A stretch of 12,206 bases of DNA from Anaerolineaceae bacterium UBA2260 (GCA_002347485.1 DDXM01000057.1:1-12206); one strand, 5' to 3'. Positions 1 through 7,135 are shown, numbered from the stretch's first letter. Translations and numbers: made by a program. Notes: generated from the sequence alone by a model not told the origin.

Positions 1-2095
1 CACCCAATTTATCGAGAAGCGCAAGACCTTTATCGGTTTCTCCACTCCACACCAGGCGTGTGCCATACTCACCCAGGAAGCGCGTATTTTCCGGGTAGCG
101 CCTAACCATTTCCTCGAGCTTCTCCGGTATGCCCTCCATGCCAAGCGATTCCATGACTTCAATGAGCAGCAAGTCAATTTCTAGGTCCGTGACACGGTTT
201 GAAAGATCAACCAACAGCGGGAAAGACTCTGAAACCAGTCCCTCTTGCATCATCAATTTTGCCAGCTTTGTTTGCAGGTCGATTTTCCCCGGATGTGCAG
301 AGAGTCCTTCCTGCAATGCCACGATGGCATCAGCATGCGCACCGACAGACCATTTCAGTTCCGCAAGTTCCAGCCAGGGCCGGCTATCACCAGCCGAGAA
401 CATGATCGCCGATCGCAGGTTTTGCACGGCTGTTGCCAGGTTGCCCGTTTTTCCATGCGCCACACCTATCAGGGTGAATGCGCGGGCATGTTCAGGGTCG
501 ATCTCGAGGATTTTCCCTGCGGCCTCCAGGGCATCAGCGTGATTACCCACCTGCACAGCTAATTCAGCCAGCGCCAGCAGGTCATCCAGTTCGACAGTTT
601 CCTGATGCTGTATCAGTTTTTTGAGTATTTCAAAAGCCGATTCTGGTTTATTTATCGTGATATAAGATTCTGCCAATTTGCGTTTATATTCATCGGAATC
701 CGGCCGTAGGCAAGTCAATATTTCCCAAAAATTACTGGCTGACTGATGATTGCCCATGGCTGCAGCGCTTTTCGCAGCTGCGAGGTTGACCTTAACACTG
801 GTGGGATTCTTCCTCAGGTGGATCGTGGACACTTTTTGCACAGTATCGAAAGCGCCTAAATCAAGCAATGATTGCAGCAGGTTTTCCGGCTGCCAGGATT
901 GAATCTGATCTGGACCCTCGACGAGCAGTTTTTCCAATTCCCGGTCAGTCAGGTTGTGGAGATTAGCTTGAATCTCTTCCCTGGCCAATTCCAGGTTTCC
1001 GGTTTCGACTAATTTGCTGGATTGTTGGATGGCTTTGACCGGGTGAACAAGGTTTTTCAATGGAAGCTGTTCCTCGTTATGAGAATAGACCAGCTCCGCC
1101 TGGATATCAGGATCTTCCAATTCATCACCGGCAAAAATATCTTCAAGCTGTAAATCCGATTGTTTCGTGCTGGAAATATCAGCCTTTTTTACCTTTCCTT
1201 TTTTGACCAGGGCAGCCAGAATTGCCAGGGCTTTTTCGGTTAGTTGCAGCGCTGTATCGCCATCCCCCGCCAGTTGCGCGATATCCGCAACCGCCTGGCA
1301 TTGGAATGCAAGCTTGCTCGCCGCGACTGGATCCCGCCAATACTCGCGAGTAGGTCCAATGCTGAGATCCATCTCGCGATATTTCTCCAACAGGTGGGTA
1401 GCAACAACGCTTGAAATTTCAGATCCTGCGAATTGCTTGAGGAGATGCAAGGCTTTCACCTGCGTCTCTTCGTCCAGAATAAAGAGTTGTTCTTGAAGAA
1501 GGTCGGTTCTTTCGGTATCTGATATCGGAAGGCTGAGCGCCAGGCGCACAGCGCTGCTCAACACGACCTCAAGTTTGTCGATCGACAGCAAATGTCTGAG
1601 ATAATCCTGTTTGTCTTCCACCAGGTGCAGCGCGACGATCAGAACCGGCAGCCAGGTCTGATCGAAGGATGCGCTTTCGGGAACTTTCATTCGGTTCAGC
1701 AGTTCCTGAAATACATCCGACCATTTTCCCGCATCCCACGATTTCGCCAACAAAGCCAGCGCGATGCGTCCAGCCTGGTCAATCGCATCAATGGGGGCAT
1801 CCGAGATTAAATATTCCTCGTAACCAAGCATCGCTTTTTCGAGCAGCTCGGGATTGAGCTTGGATTCATTTAGAGAGCTGAACTGGAAGTCGGGATCGTA
1901 AGAAATGATCGCCAGCGTCCCGGCATTCAGCGGCTGCTCCTGGCGGGATAATGCCATGACGCGTGGATCATCCAGCGAGAGGCTTTTGAATCCATCCCAG
2001 ATCACCGGGTTTTGACGCAGCGCTTTATAATAGCGAGCAACCTCTTCTTCACTGACGAGGTTGTTCATTCTGGAAATGAGTTCAGAGAACCGCAT
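1..2095 (-). CDS. TPR-repeat protein of unknown function, C-terminus cut off by the window edge
   Basis: An open reading frame runs on the minus strand from an ATG at 2095 to the window edge with no stop, giving about 698 visible residues. The start is well supported by GAGGAG five bases upstream (2101-2106). The first 430 or so residues are alpha-helical with no membrane segment or signal peptide and no domain I recognise. From about residue 440 onward there are tandem TPR-like helical pairs, with phrases such as AAMGNHQSASNFW, VGNHADALEAAGKILEIDP, TGNLATAVQNLRSAI and VGAHADAIVALQEGL. TPR arrays usually mediate protein-protein contacts, so a cytoplasmic scaffold role is plausible, but no specific function can be read. 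It lies 45 bases downstream of the small membrane protein gene and is probably cotranscribed with it, possibly from the sigma-54 promoter at 2499-2515. The full length and C-terminal end are unknown. Confidence 0.85.
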   Translation of the reverse strand, partial: MRFSELISRMNNLVSEEEVARYYKALRQNPVIWDGFKSLSLDDPRVMALSRQEQPLNAGTLAIISYDPDFQFSSLNESKLNPELLEKAMLGYEEYLISDAPIDAIDQAGRIALALLAKSWDAGKWSDVFQELLNRMKVPESASFDQTWLPVLIVALHLVEDKQDYLRHLLSIDKLEVVLSSAVRLALSLPISDTERTDLLQEQLFILDEETQVKALHLLKQFAGSEISSVVATHLLEKYREMDLSIGPTREYWRDPVAASKLAFQCQAVADIAQLAGDGDTALQLTEKALAILAALVKKGKVKKADISSTKQSDLQLEDIFAGDELEDPDIQAELVYSHNEEQLPLKNLVHPVKAIQQSSKLVETGNLELAREEIQANLHNLTDRELEKLLVEGPDQIQSWQPENLLQSLLDLGAFDTVQKVSTIHLRKNPTSVKVNLAAAKSAAAMGNHQSASNFWEILTCLRPDSDEYKRKLAESYITINKPESAFEILKKLIQHQETVELDDLLALAELAVQVGNHADALEAAGKILEIDPEHARAFTLIGVAHGKTGNLATAVQNLRSAIMFSAGDSRPWLELAELKWSVGAHADAIVALQEGLSAHPGKIDLQTKLAKLMMQEGLVSESFPLLVDLSNRVTDLEIDLLLIEVMESLGMEGIPEKLEEMVRRYPENTRFLGEYGTRLVWSGETDKGLALLDKLG

Positions 2096-2140
2096 CACGA
2101 CTCCTCTCGAATGACTGGGGAATGATCAAACAGAATGATT

Positions 2141-2464
2141 TCAACCAATACTTTTAACCAGCAGATAGGCTCCAGCCATTAATAAACCGCCAAGGATCAC
2201 CAGGAAGATCCCGATCCCGGTGGCAGTCTTTACCATTTCGTTCAACACCTCGATCAAAGCACGGGCGTTTCCCACCAACCCCGAGATCTCATCGGTAATA
2301 CCCTTCTGGGCGATTTTTACTGTCTGATCAGCGATGGTGTTCAATTCCTTGCCCAATACTTTTTTGACCAGGGTGAACACACCGATGCCCAGGACGATAA
2401 TGCCGATTACCAGCAGTACCAGTGCCATAGTCATTATGAAATCATTCGAACTCATTGCAAACAT
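2141..2464 (-). CDS. Small two-helix membrane protein, unknown function
   Basis: This 107-residue protein has a hydrophobic segment at about residues 9-33 (rich in V, I, L and G) and a second at about 82-104. Between them is a polar, probably helical stretch of about 45 residues (around KELNTIADQTVKIAQKG). It has no cysteines or recognisable catalytic motif. I do not recognise the family; it could be a small integral inner-membrane protein with both ends on the same side. The ATG at 2464 is chosen because GGAGG lies five bases upstream; the next ATG (2455) would be too far from it. The gene sits just downstream of the response regulator and directly behind a strong sigma-54 promoter match, which makes it a likely target of the upstream two-component system. 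Its ribosome-binding site lies in the 3' arm of a hairpin (2469-2494). The TPR gene follows after 45 bases. Confidence 0.8.
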   Translation of the reverse strand: MFAMSSNDFIMTMALVLLVIGIIVLGIGVFTLVKKVLGKELNTIADQTVKIAQKGITDEISGLVGNARALIEVLNEMVKTATGIGIFLVILGGLLMAGAYLLVKSIG

Positions 2465-2468
2465 ATCG

Positions 2469-2494
2469 CCCTCCAGAATTATCTCTCTGGAGGG
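2469..2494 (-). promoter_or_regulatory. Inverted repeat covering the Shine-Dalgarno sequence of the small membrane protein gene
   Basis: CCCTCCAGA (2469-2477) and TCTGGAGGG (2486-2494) are perfect inverted copies separated by eight bases. In the minus-strand RNA the 3' arm contains the GGAGG ribosome-binding site for the ATG at 2464, so a folded hairpin would hide it. There is no U-tract after the stem, which argues against a terminator. The predicted sigma-54 transcription start (about 2489) falls within the 5' arm, so only readthrough RNA from upstream would carry the full stem. The repeat is seen directly; the regulatory role is an inference. Confidence 0.55.
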
Positions 2495-2498
2495 TATG

Positions 2499-2515
2499 AT
2501 GCAAGTTCTATGCCA
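2499..2515 (-). promoter_or_regulatory. Sigma-54 (-24/-12) promoter ahead of the small membrane protein gene
   Basis: On the minus strand TGGCAT, five bases (AGAAC) and TTGCAT match the sigma-54 consensus TGGCAC-N5-TTGCW. GG (2514-2513) and GC (2502-2501) have the canonical separation, with the first G of each pair 12 bases apart. The site begins eight bases after the response-regulator stop codon. The predicted start of transcription is near 2489, about 25 bases before the ATG at 2464. A nearly identical sequence lies upstream of rpoN (7090-7106). Confidence is raised because both copies are in intergenic gaps, on the correct strand, in a locus that encodes sigma-54 itself. Confidence 0.78.
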
Positions 2516-2522
2516 CGCTGCT

Positions 2523-3695
2523 TCAGTCGGGGTTTGTAATATCCTTGGGGAGGTCGCCCACGTTGATGGTCATCCCATCGCAAAAGAGCATCGCGCGTTC
2601 AATGGCATTCGCCAATTCACGAATGTTGCCCGGCCAGGTGTACTTTTGCATCACGTCCATCGCTTGGGGTGAAACTTCCAGCACGTTCATGCCCTGGCGG
2701 GCGTTGTTCTCGCGCACGAAGAATCCCACCAACTCGGGGATATCCTCTCTTCGTTCCCGCAGCGGCGGCATATCAAGGTCGACCACCTTGAGGCGAAAAT
2801 ACAGGTCTTCGCGGAATTCGCCTTTTTTGATCATTTCCTTGAGATTTCGGTTGGAAGCTGCGAGCACCTGCACATCCACATTGATAAGTGCAGTCCCGCC
2901 CACCCGGCGGAAGGAATGCAATTCGATCGCGGTCAACAGTTTTGCCTGGATATCAACCGGCATCGAGGAGATTTCATTCAAGAATAATACGCCGTCGTCC
3001 GCGATCTCCATCAGACCGGGTTTCTTGCGGTCCGCGCTTGTGAAAGCGCCGGCTTCGTGGCCAAAAAGCTCGGATTCCAGCATGGTGTTCTGGATCGCGG
3101 CGCAGTTGATGGAAATAAAAGGTTTATTCGCGCGCGGGCCGCTGGCGTGAATGAACTTGGCGATGACATCCTTGCCAGTACCGGTTTCACCAGTGATGAG
3201 CACCGACACCTGTTTTTCAGCCGCGACAAGCGCTTGTTTGACCGTGTCTTTCACAACATCGTTGTTACCCACCACAAAATTGACCGCTCTGAGCTGGGTC
3301 TCGCGATAATGGTCCAATTCGCGGCGCAGGGCTACGGTTTCGCAGGCGCGCTGCAGAGATTTTTCAAGTTGCACCAGGTTCAATGGCTTGGCCAGGAAAT
3401 CTGTCGCGCCGTTTTTCATCGCGTCGACTGCGGTTTCAATATCCCCGAATCCCGTGATGACGATGATCGGCGGACGCATGGGCATGGAGCTGGTTTCATA
3501 CAGAAGGTTCAGGCCGTATTCACCCTTCAATTGCAGGTCCAGCAACACCACATCCCCGATGCCTTTTTTTACTTTTTCGCGGGCTTCTCCCAACGTCGCG
3601 GCCTGAATGACCTCGTACCCCTTCTTTTCCAGCAGCGCGCCCACAAATTCGCGCGCGTTATCTTCATCATCGACGACCAGAACGGAAAAACTCAT
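2523..3695 (-). CDS. NtrC-type sigma-54 activator response regulator lacking a DNA-binding domain
   Basis: This 390-residue protein has a receiver domain (about 1-120) with acidic pocket D9/D10, phosphoacceptor D53, T81 and K103. A sigma-54-interacting AAA+ domain follows (about 140-370). The AAA+ domain has Walker A GETGTGKD (169-176), the sigma-54 contact loop as GAFTSA (216-221; usual form GAFTGA) and an FREDLYFRL arginine-finger region. Walker B reads LFLNE (237-241), with N240 where most relatives have aspartate. The protein ends at GDLPKDITNPD, where ordinary family members (about 450-470 residues) continue into a Fis-type helix-turn-helix. No such domain is encoded in the following bases. 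This matches DNA-binding-domain-less activators such as Helicobacter FlgR and Chlamydia CtcC, which act from solution. Its start codon shares one base with the kinase stop (TAATG), so the pair is translationally coupled. The likely partners are the adjacent kinase and RpoN. Confidence 0.93.
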   Translation of the reverse strand: MSFSVLVVDDEDNAREFVGALLEKKGYEVIQAATLGEAREKVKKGIGDVVLLDLQLKGEYGLNLLYETSSMPMRPPIIVITGFGDIETAVDAMKNGATDFLAKPLNLVQLEKSLQRACETVALRRELDHYRETQLRAVNFVVGNNDVVKDTVKQALVAAEKQVSVLITGETGTGKDVIAKFIHASGPRANKPFISINCAAIQNTMLESELFGHEAGAFTSADRKKPGLMEIADDGVLFLNEISSMPVDIQAKLLTAIELHSFRRVGGTALINVDVQVLAASNRNLKEMIKKGEFREDLYFRLKVVDLDMPPLRERREDIPELVGFFVRENNARQGMNVLEVSPQAMDVMQKYTWPGNIRELANAIERAMLFCDGMTINVGDLPKDITNPD

Positions 3696-5638
3696 TAGGC
3701 CTCATCCCTTTCAGCAGGTAATTGTACAGTAAAAACAGTCCCGCCGGGGAAGGATTCCACCTTGATACTGCCCTTATGCGCATTAACGATCTGTTTCGTG
3801 ATCGCCAGACCCAGGCCAGTGCCCATTTTACGCGTGGTGACGAAGGGTTCAAAGATGCGTTCTTTCACGTCCTCCGGTATGCCGGGGCCGTTGTCGGATA
3901 CGCTGATCTCCACGTGTGGATGCCCGTTGATCTCCTTGACCATCACCGCCTTGATCGCCAGCGTATCACCGGTTTCGGTCATCGCCTCCAGTGCGTTAGA
4001 AATCAGGTTGGTAAATACGTTTTCCAGTGAGCGCGGATCACCTGAAATCCGCATCACGTCCTTGTTCACGTGCAACACGGACTTCACATTTACGCGAGCC
4101 ATGCGCGGCTGCCAGCGATCGATGATGCGCTTCAAGAACGATTCAACTTCAATCGCTTCGAACTTCATTTCCAATGGTCGGGAAAACGCCAGGAAGGATT
4201 CCATCAGGTGGTTCAACCGGGTGCAATCCCCCAACATCTTGCTGATCACATCCTGGTTCGGATCGTTCTCGTCGAGCGAAGCGGAAAGCAGTTGCAGCCC
4301 GGTGGAGATGTTGTTAATAGGGTTGCGCACGTCGTGGGCAAAGGCCGCGGTGTAATCTCCCAGCACCGCGCGGTGCTCAAGTTGCTGCGTGACGGCTTTA
4401 CTTTCTTCGTGCTCGCTAATATCCGTGATCAGTATTTCCATCCCGGTGACCAAATCGTCAATAACCACGGGGATCACCTTTACTTCCACTGGAAAAGACT
4501 GGCCGTTGCGCCGGTTCAATGCAGCCTTGCCAATGTTGAACGTGGCATTTCCTTTTAACGCGTCGCGTAGCGCGGGCAACAGCCGGTCAGTGCCGATCAG
4601 GATATTCTCATAACTTTGCCCTTTCGCCTCCCAATTGGCGTACCCAAGCATGTATTCTGCTGCGGGATTGATCTCCGCGATGACCAGTTTTTCATCCAGG
4701 ATCAACACGGCTTCGTTCATATATTCAAAAGCCTGGTTCCGCAAATGAACCACCTTGATCGAGTGGTCGATCTTGTCATTCAAGTTATCCACGAGCATTT
4801 GTTGTTGGAAGGTGGAGAGAAGCAACGCCGCAAGCAGCTCCATCCCTGCCAGGCTCAGGTTGATGGGAATCCCTCCTAAGCCGGCCGCGACCAGAAGCCC
4901 GAACGCTCCTCCGCCCTGGAAAAGAGGTGCGGATGCGACGTACTCAAACCCGCTCACCTTTCCAAGACGATGCAATTCGGTCAGAATGCGGTTGCCCGTT
5001 ACCCAAATGGAGGGCTTGTCCAGCCGAATCAGATCAGTGGAAGGTAGAATTTCCGGAAACTGTCCGATCCCGCCGGATTCCGCGATGCGGGTCAATTGCG
5101 GGTGTTCCGGGTCCGCCTGGTAAAGGCAGACCACCCCGCAATCCAGGATCTGGCGGATGATCCCCAATCCCTGCAGTACCTTCTGCGTGAGGTCAGGAGA
5201 ATCGCTCAATTGGACGAATTCGGTCAGGCGACGGTAGGCAGTCTCAAGCTGGATCTTGCGTTCGGTGTCGTCAATGACGCCCGGCAGGAACCGCAGGATC
5301 AACCATTTGCCGGCGGCATCGATGTAGTCAAAACGCACGCGCGTGTCGATCGGCGCGAGGTTCTTGCGATCGAGTCTCAGCTGCCGCATCTCACCTGAGT
5401 ATGCCGTATCCAGGTCCAGTCCCGGGAGCAAAAAATTTACATCCTTAAGCGTGACATCCGGTTGCGAGTAATAGGATAATTTGATCAGCCGGCTGTTAAT
5501 GAATAAAATACTCCGGGTTTCCGTGTCGACCAGAGCTGCCGGCGACTCGTCAAAGTTCAAAAGGGAGAAGATTTCCTGAAATCCGGGTTCCTTTTTCCCT
5601 TTGATCGCGCCTGGAAAGCGGTTGGTTATCGATCTCAT
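3695..5638 (-). CDS. Soluble PAS/GAF sensor histidine kinase (NtrB-like)
   Basis: This 647-residue kinase has no signal peptide or clear membrane segment, so it probably senses a cytoplasmic cue. In order it shows a PAS-like domain (about 25-125), a GAF-like domain (about 135-285), a helical linker and a second PAS (about 300-412). A HisKA domain follows with the phosphorylated histidine in HDVRNP (H435), then a HATPase domain with the N-box (around N548), G1 DNGPGIP (582-588) and G2 GTGLGL (606-611). This is the layout of NtrB-type kinases that pair with sigma-54 activators. It starts inside the rpoN stop codon (ATGA overlap) and its stop overlaps the regulator start by one base, so it is translated as part of an rpoN-kinase-regulator unit. 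The ligand of the GAF and PAS domains cannot be read from the sequence. Confidence 0.93.
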   Translation of the reverse strand: MRSITNRFPGAIKGKKEPGFQEIFSLLNFDESPAALVDTETRSILFINSRLIKLSYYSQPDVTLKDVNFLLPGLDLDTAYSGEMRQLRLDRKNLAPIDTRVRFDYIDAAGKWLILRFLPGVIDDTERKIQLETAYRRLTEFVQLSDSPDLTQKVLQGLGIIRQILDCGVVCLYQADPEHPQLTRIAESGGIGQFPEILPSTDLIRLDKPSIWVTGNRILTELHRLGKVSGFEYVASAPLFQGGGAFGLLVAAGLGGIPINLSLAGMELLAALLLSTFQQQMLVDNLNDKIDHSIKVVHLRNQAFEYMNEAVLILDEKLVIAEINPAAEYMLGYANWEAKGQSYENILIGTDRLLPALRDALKGNATFNIGKAALNRRNGQSFPVEVKVIPVVIDDLVTGMEILITDISEHEESKAVTQQLEHRAVLGDYTAAFAHDVRNPINNISTGLQLLSASLDENDPNQDVISKMLGDCTRLNHLMESFLAFSRPLEMKFEAIEVESFLKRIIDRWQPRMARVNVKSVLHVNKDVMRISGDPRSLENVFTNLISNALEAMTETGDTLAIKAVMVKEINGHPHVEISVSDNGPGIPEDVKERIFEPFVTTRKMGTGLGLAITKQIVNAHKGSIKVESFPGGTVFTVQLPAERDEA

Positions 5639-7044
5639 CTCCCCTTGGCGGTAACCTTTCTCAAATGAGCGGGTAATATTCCTTCGATCGAGCGGTATTT
5701 GGCGACCGTTCTGCGCGCTACTTCATACCCTTTTTCGCCCAGCAGTTCTACAAGGTCGGAATCGCTGTACGGTTTTGGTTCCTTCTCGATGATCTCTTTC
5801 AAGACACTGCGCACATTCAAACTGCGGTCGAAGAAAGAAGCCAGTGGGACGATCTTGCGATTTGGCAACTGAACTGCTTTATTGGCAACCGCGCGCGAGA
5901 TCGTTGATTCATGCACTTCGAGTTCGCGGGATAACTGCGCCCGGGTCACGGGTTTCAAATACTTTTCTCCCCTTATTATGTAGTCCCGCTGCAGGCTCAC
6001 CACGCGCGTGAGGAGCCTTTCCATCGTGTTGTTGCGTTGCTGCAGGCATTTGACGAACAGCGAGGCTTTTTCAAGGTCGCGCTGCAGATCCGGCTTGACA
6101 TCCGGGTCAGCCTGTTTGATGGCCTGTTTGAATAATGGATTGACCTGCAGCGTGCCGCTTAACGGCATAATGATCTCAACCACCAGGGGTTTAGCCGGGT
6201 CGTCGTTTAAATAACTGATCATCACATCCGGTTGATGATAGACCTGGGTGGTTTGCGCCCCGGGCTGCCTGGTGTCTCCCCAATGGGAACGCGCGGGAAA
6301 TGGATTCAAATTCTCAGCGATAAACTTTGCCGCGACTTGAACCTTCTTGACCGGAACATTAAATTGATGCGCCAGTTCCGCGTACTGGTGGTGGCTGAGA
6401 TTGTTCAACCCTTCACGGATCAGGTCTTCAGCCAGGTCGGGCACATCCACATTCTCGCCCAACACCTCCAATTGGATGAGCAGCGCTTCCCTGGTATTGC
6501 ATGATCCGACCCCGATCGGGTCAGCCATTTGGATGGTGCGTTGCACCTTCTCCACCACTGAAAGGGGAAAGTGAGTGTAACGTGAGATTTCCATAAGGGA
6601 CGTGGTCAACAAACCGTCTTCATCCAGGTGCGTGAGTAAAAATGCCGCCAGGCCGCGTTCTTCAGGTTTGAGGTCAGGCGCGATCTGCCGGAGCACATAG
6701 GTAGGCAGCTCCTCCGAAGCCGGCGCGAATGGTTCGTCTTCGATCTCGGTGTCCAGGTAATCCTTGCGCGGGATGAATTCATCCCTTGGGGATAAAAACA
6801 CCACCGGTTCTTGGGATTGCGGGTTGCCGGGGACGCTGCACACAGGGCATTTTCCCGGTTCATTCAACAAGCGATGGCAGGTGGGGCAGCGGCGTTCTTC
6901 GATCAGTTCCAGCGCCGGGTTACCTGATAATTCCGAATCGATCTGCTGGCGTAGTTCATCCGTGGTCAGTTCGAGCAGCGTCATCGTTTGGGCGAGATGC
7001 GCCGTAGTGAGCGGTCTTTGTGACTGTCGTTGTACCTGTAGCAT
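5635..7044 (-). CDS. rpoN: RNA polymerase sigma-54 factor with an inserted CxxC-CxxC zinc-ribbon motif
   Basis: This 469-residue sigma-54 directs RNA polymerase to -24/-12 promoters and needs an AAA+ activator to open them. Region I is the Q/L-rich N-terminus (about 1-50). The core-binding region is about 110-260. The C-terminal helix-turn-helix is about 366-395 (VTRAQLSRELEVHESTISR). The RpoN box is intact as ARRTVAKYR (443-451), which reads the -24 element. Between region I and the core-binding region there is an unusual pair of CPxC knuckles (C53, C56, C66, C69) that looks like a small zinc ribbon; well-studied sigma-54 proteins carry an acidic linker there. The ATG at 7044 has AGGGG six bases upstream. 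The gene heads the minus-strand operon and overlaps the kinase by four bases. A sigma-54 promoter match and a possible overlapping sigma-70 promoter lie upstream, which suggests autoregulation. Confidence 0.96.
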   Translation of the reverse strand: MLQVQRQSQRPLTTAHLAQTMTLLELTTDELRQQIDSELSGNPALELIEERRCPTCHRLLNEPGKCPVCSVPGNPQSQEPVVFLSPRDEFIPRKDYLDTEIEDEPFAPASEELPTYVLRQIAPDLKPEERGLAAFLLTHLDEDGLLTTSLMEISRYTHFPLSVVEKVQRTIQMADPIGVGSCNTREALLIQLEVLGENVDVPDLAEDLIREGLNNLSHHQYAELAHQFNVPVKKVQVAAKFIAENLNPFPARSHWGDTRQPGAQTTQVYHQPDVMISYLNDDPAKPLVVEIIMPLSGTLQVNPLFKQAIKQADPDVKPDLQRDLEKASLFVKCLQQRNNTMERLLTRVVSLQRDYIIRGEKYLKPVTRAQLSRELEVHESTISRAVANKAVQLPNRKIVPLASFFDRSLNVRSVLKEIIEKEPKPYSDSDLVELLGEKGYEVARRTVAKYRSIEGILPAHLRKVTAKGR

Positions 7045-7066
7045 AAGCGACCCCTATCCTGTAATG

Positions 7067-7095
7067 AGTATAGCTGATTGATGATATTAGTGCAA
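7067..7095 (-). promoter_or_regulatory. Candidate sigma-70-type promoter for rpoN
   Basis: On the minus strand TTGCAC (7095-7090) and TATACT (7072-7067) are separated by exactly 17 bases, giving a good match to the housekeeping consensus. The predicted start is near 7060, about 16 bases before the rpoN ATG and just upstream of its AGGGG site. The -35 hexamer coincides with the -12 element of the sigma-54 promoter, so the two forms of polymerase could not occupy the site together. A basal level of rpoN transcription from here would be expected if the sigma-54 site is autoregulatory. The -35 match could be a by-product of the sigma-54 site. Confidence 0.5.
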
Positions 7096-7106
7096 GTTTT
7101 ATGCCA
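7090..7106 (-). promoter_or_regulatory. Sigma-54 (-24/-12) promoter ahead of rpoN
   Basis: On the minus strand TGGCAT, AAAAC and TTGCAC match TGGCAC-N5-TTGCW, with GG at 7105-7104 and GC at 7093-7092 in canonical spacing. The predicted start of transcription is near 7080, leaving a leader of about 36 bases before rpoN. The core differs from the second site (2499-2515) at a single base over TGGCATARAACTTGCA. This would place rpoN, the kinase and the regulator under sigma-54 control, a positive feedback loop. The site also lies about 30 bases upstream of the divergent trmFO gene. Confidence 0.75.
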
Positions 7107-7122
7107 GCGCTTTTCACGATGA

Positions 7123-7128
7123 TAGAAT
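7123..7128 (+). promoter_or_regulatory. Candidate -10 element placing the trmFO transcript start at or next to its ATG
   Basis: TAGAAT lies seven bases before the trmFO start codon at 7136, and no Shine-Dalgarno sequence is visible between them or just upstream. If this is the -10 element, transcription would begin at about 7135-7136 and the mRNA would be leaderless. No convincing -35 hexamer is seen at 16-18 bases upstream, so the call is tentative. Confidence 0.35.
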
Positions 7129-7135
7129 ATTACTC

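Noticed and set aside
1277..1295. TGGCAT followed by TGCA on the plus strand, resembling a sigma-54 site
   Set aside because: The GG-to-GC spacing is one base short of the required separation, and the sequence lies inside the TPR coding region on the opposite strand.
129..1857. Several plus-strand frames of 60-140 codons in the leftmost 2 kb
   Set aside because: All are antisense to a continuous minus-strand frame (1-2095) that has a good ribosome-binding site and TPR repeats; the frame has no stop in the window, so it is easily overlooked.
2469..2494. The inverted repeat read as a transcription terminator after the response regulator
   Set aside because: There is no U-tract on the minus-strand RNA after the stem, and a gene start follows at once. 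Covering the ribosome-binding site is the better reading.
3057..3698. A 213-codon plus-strand frame opposite the response regulator
   Set aside because: It is an antisense shadow of the conserved receiver and AAA+ domains, with no ribosome-binding site or domain of its own.
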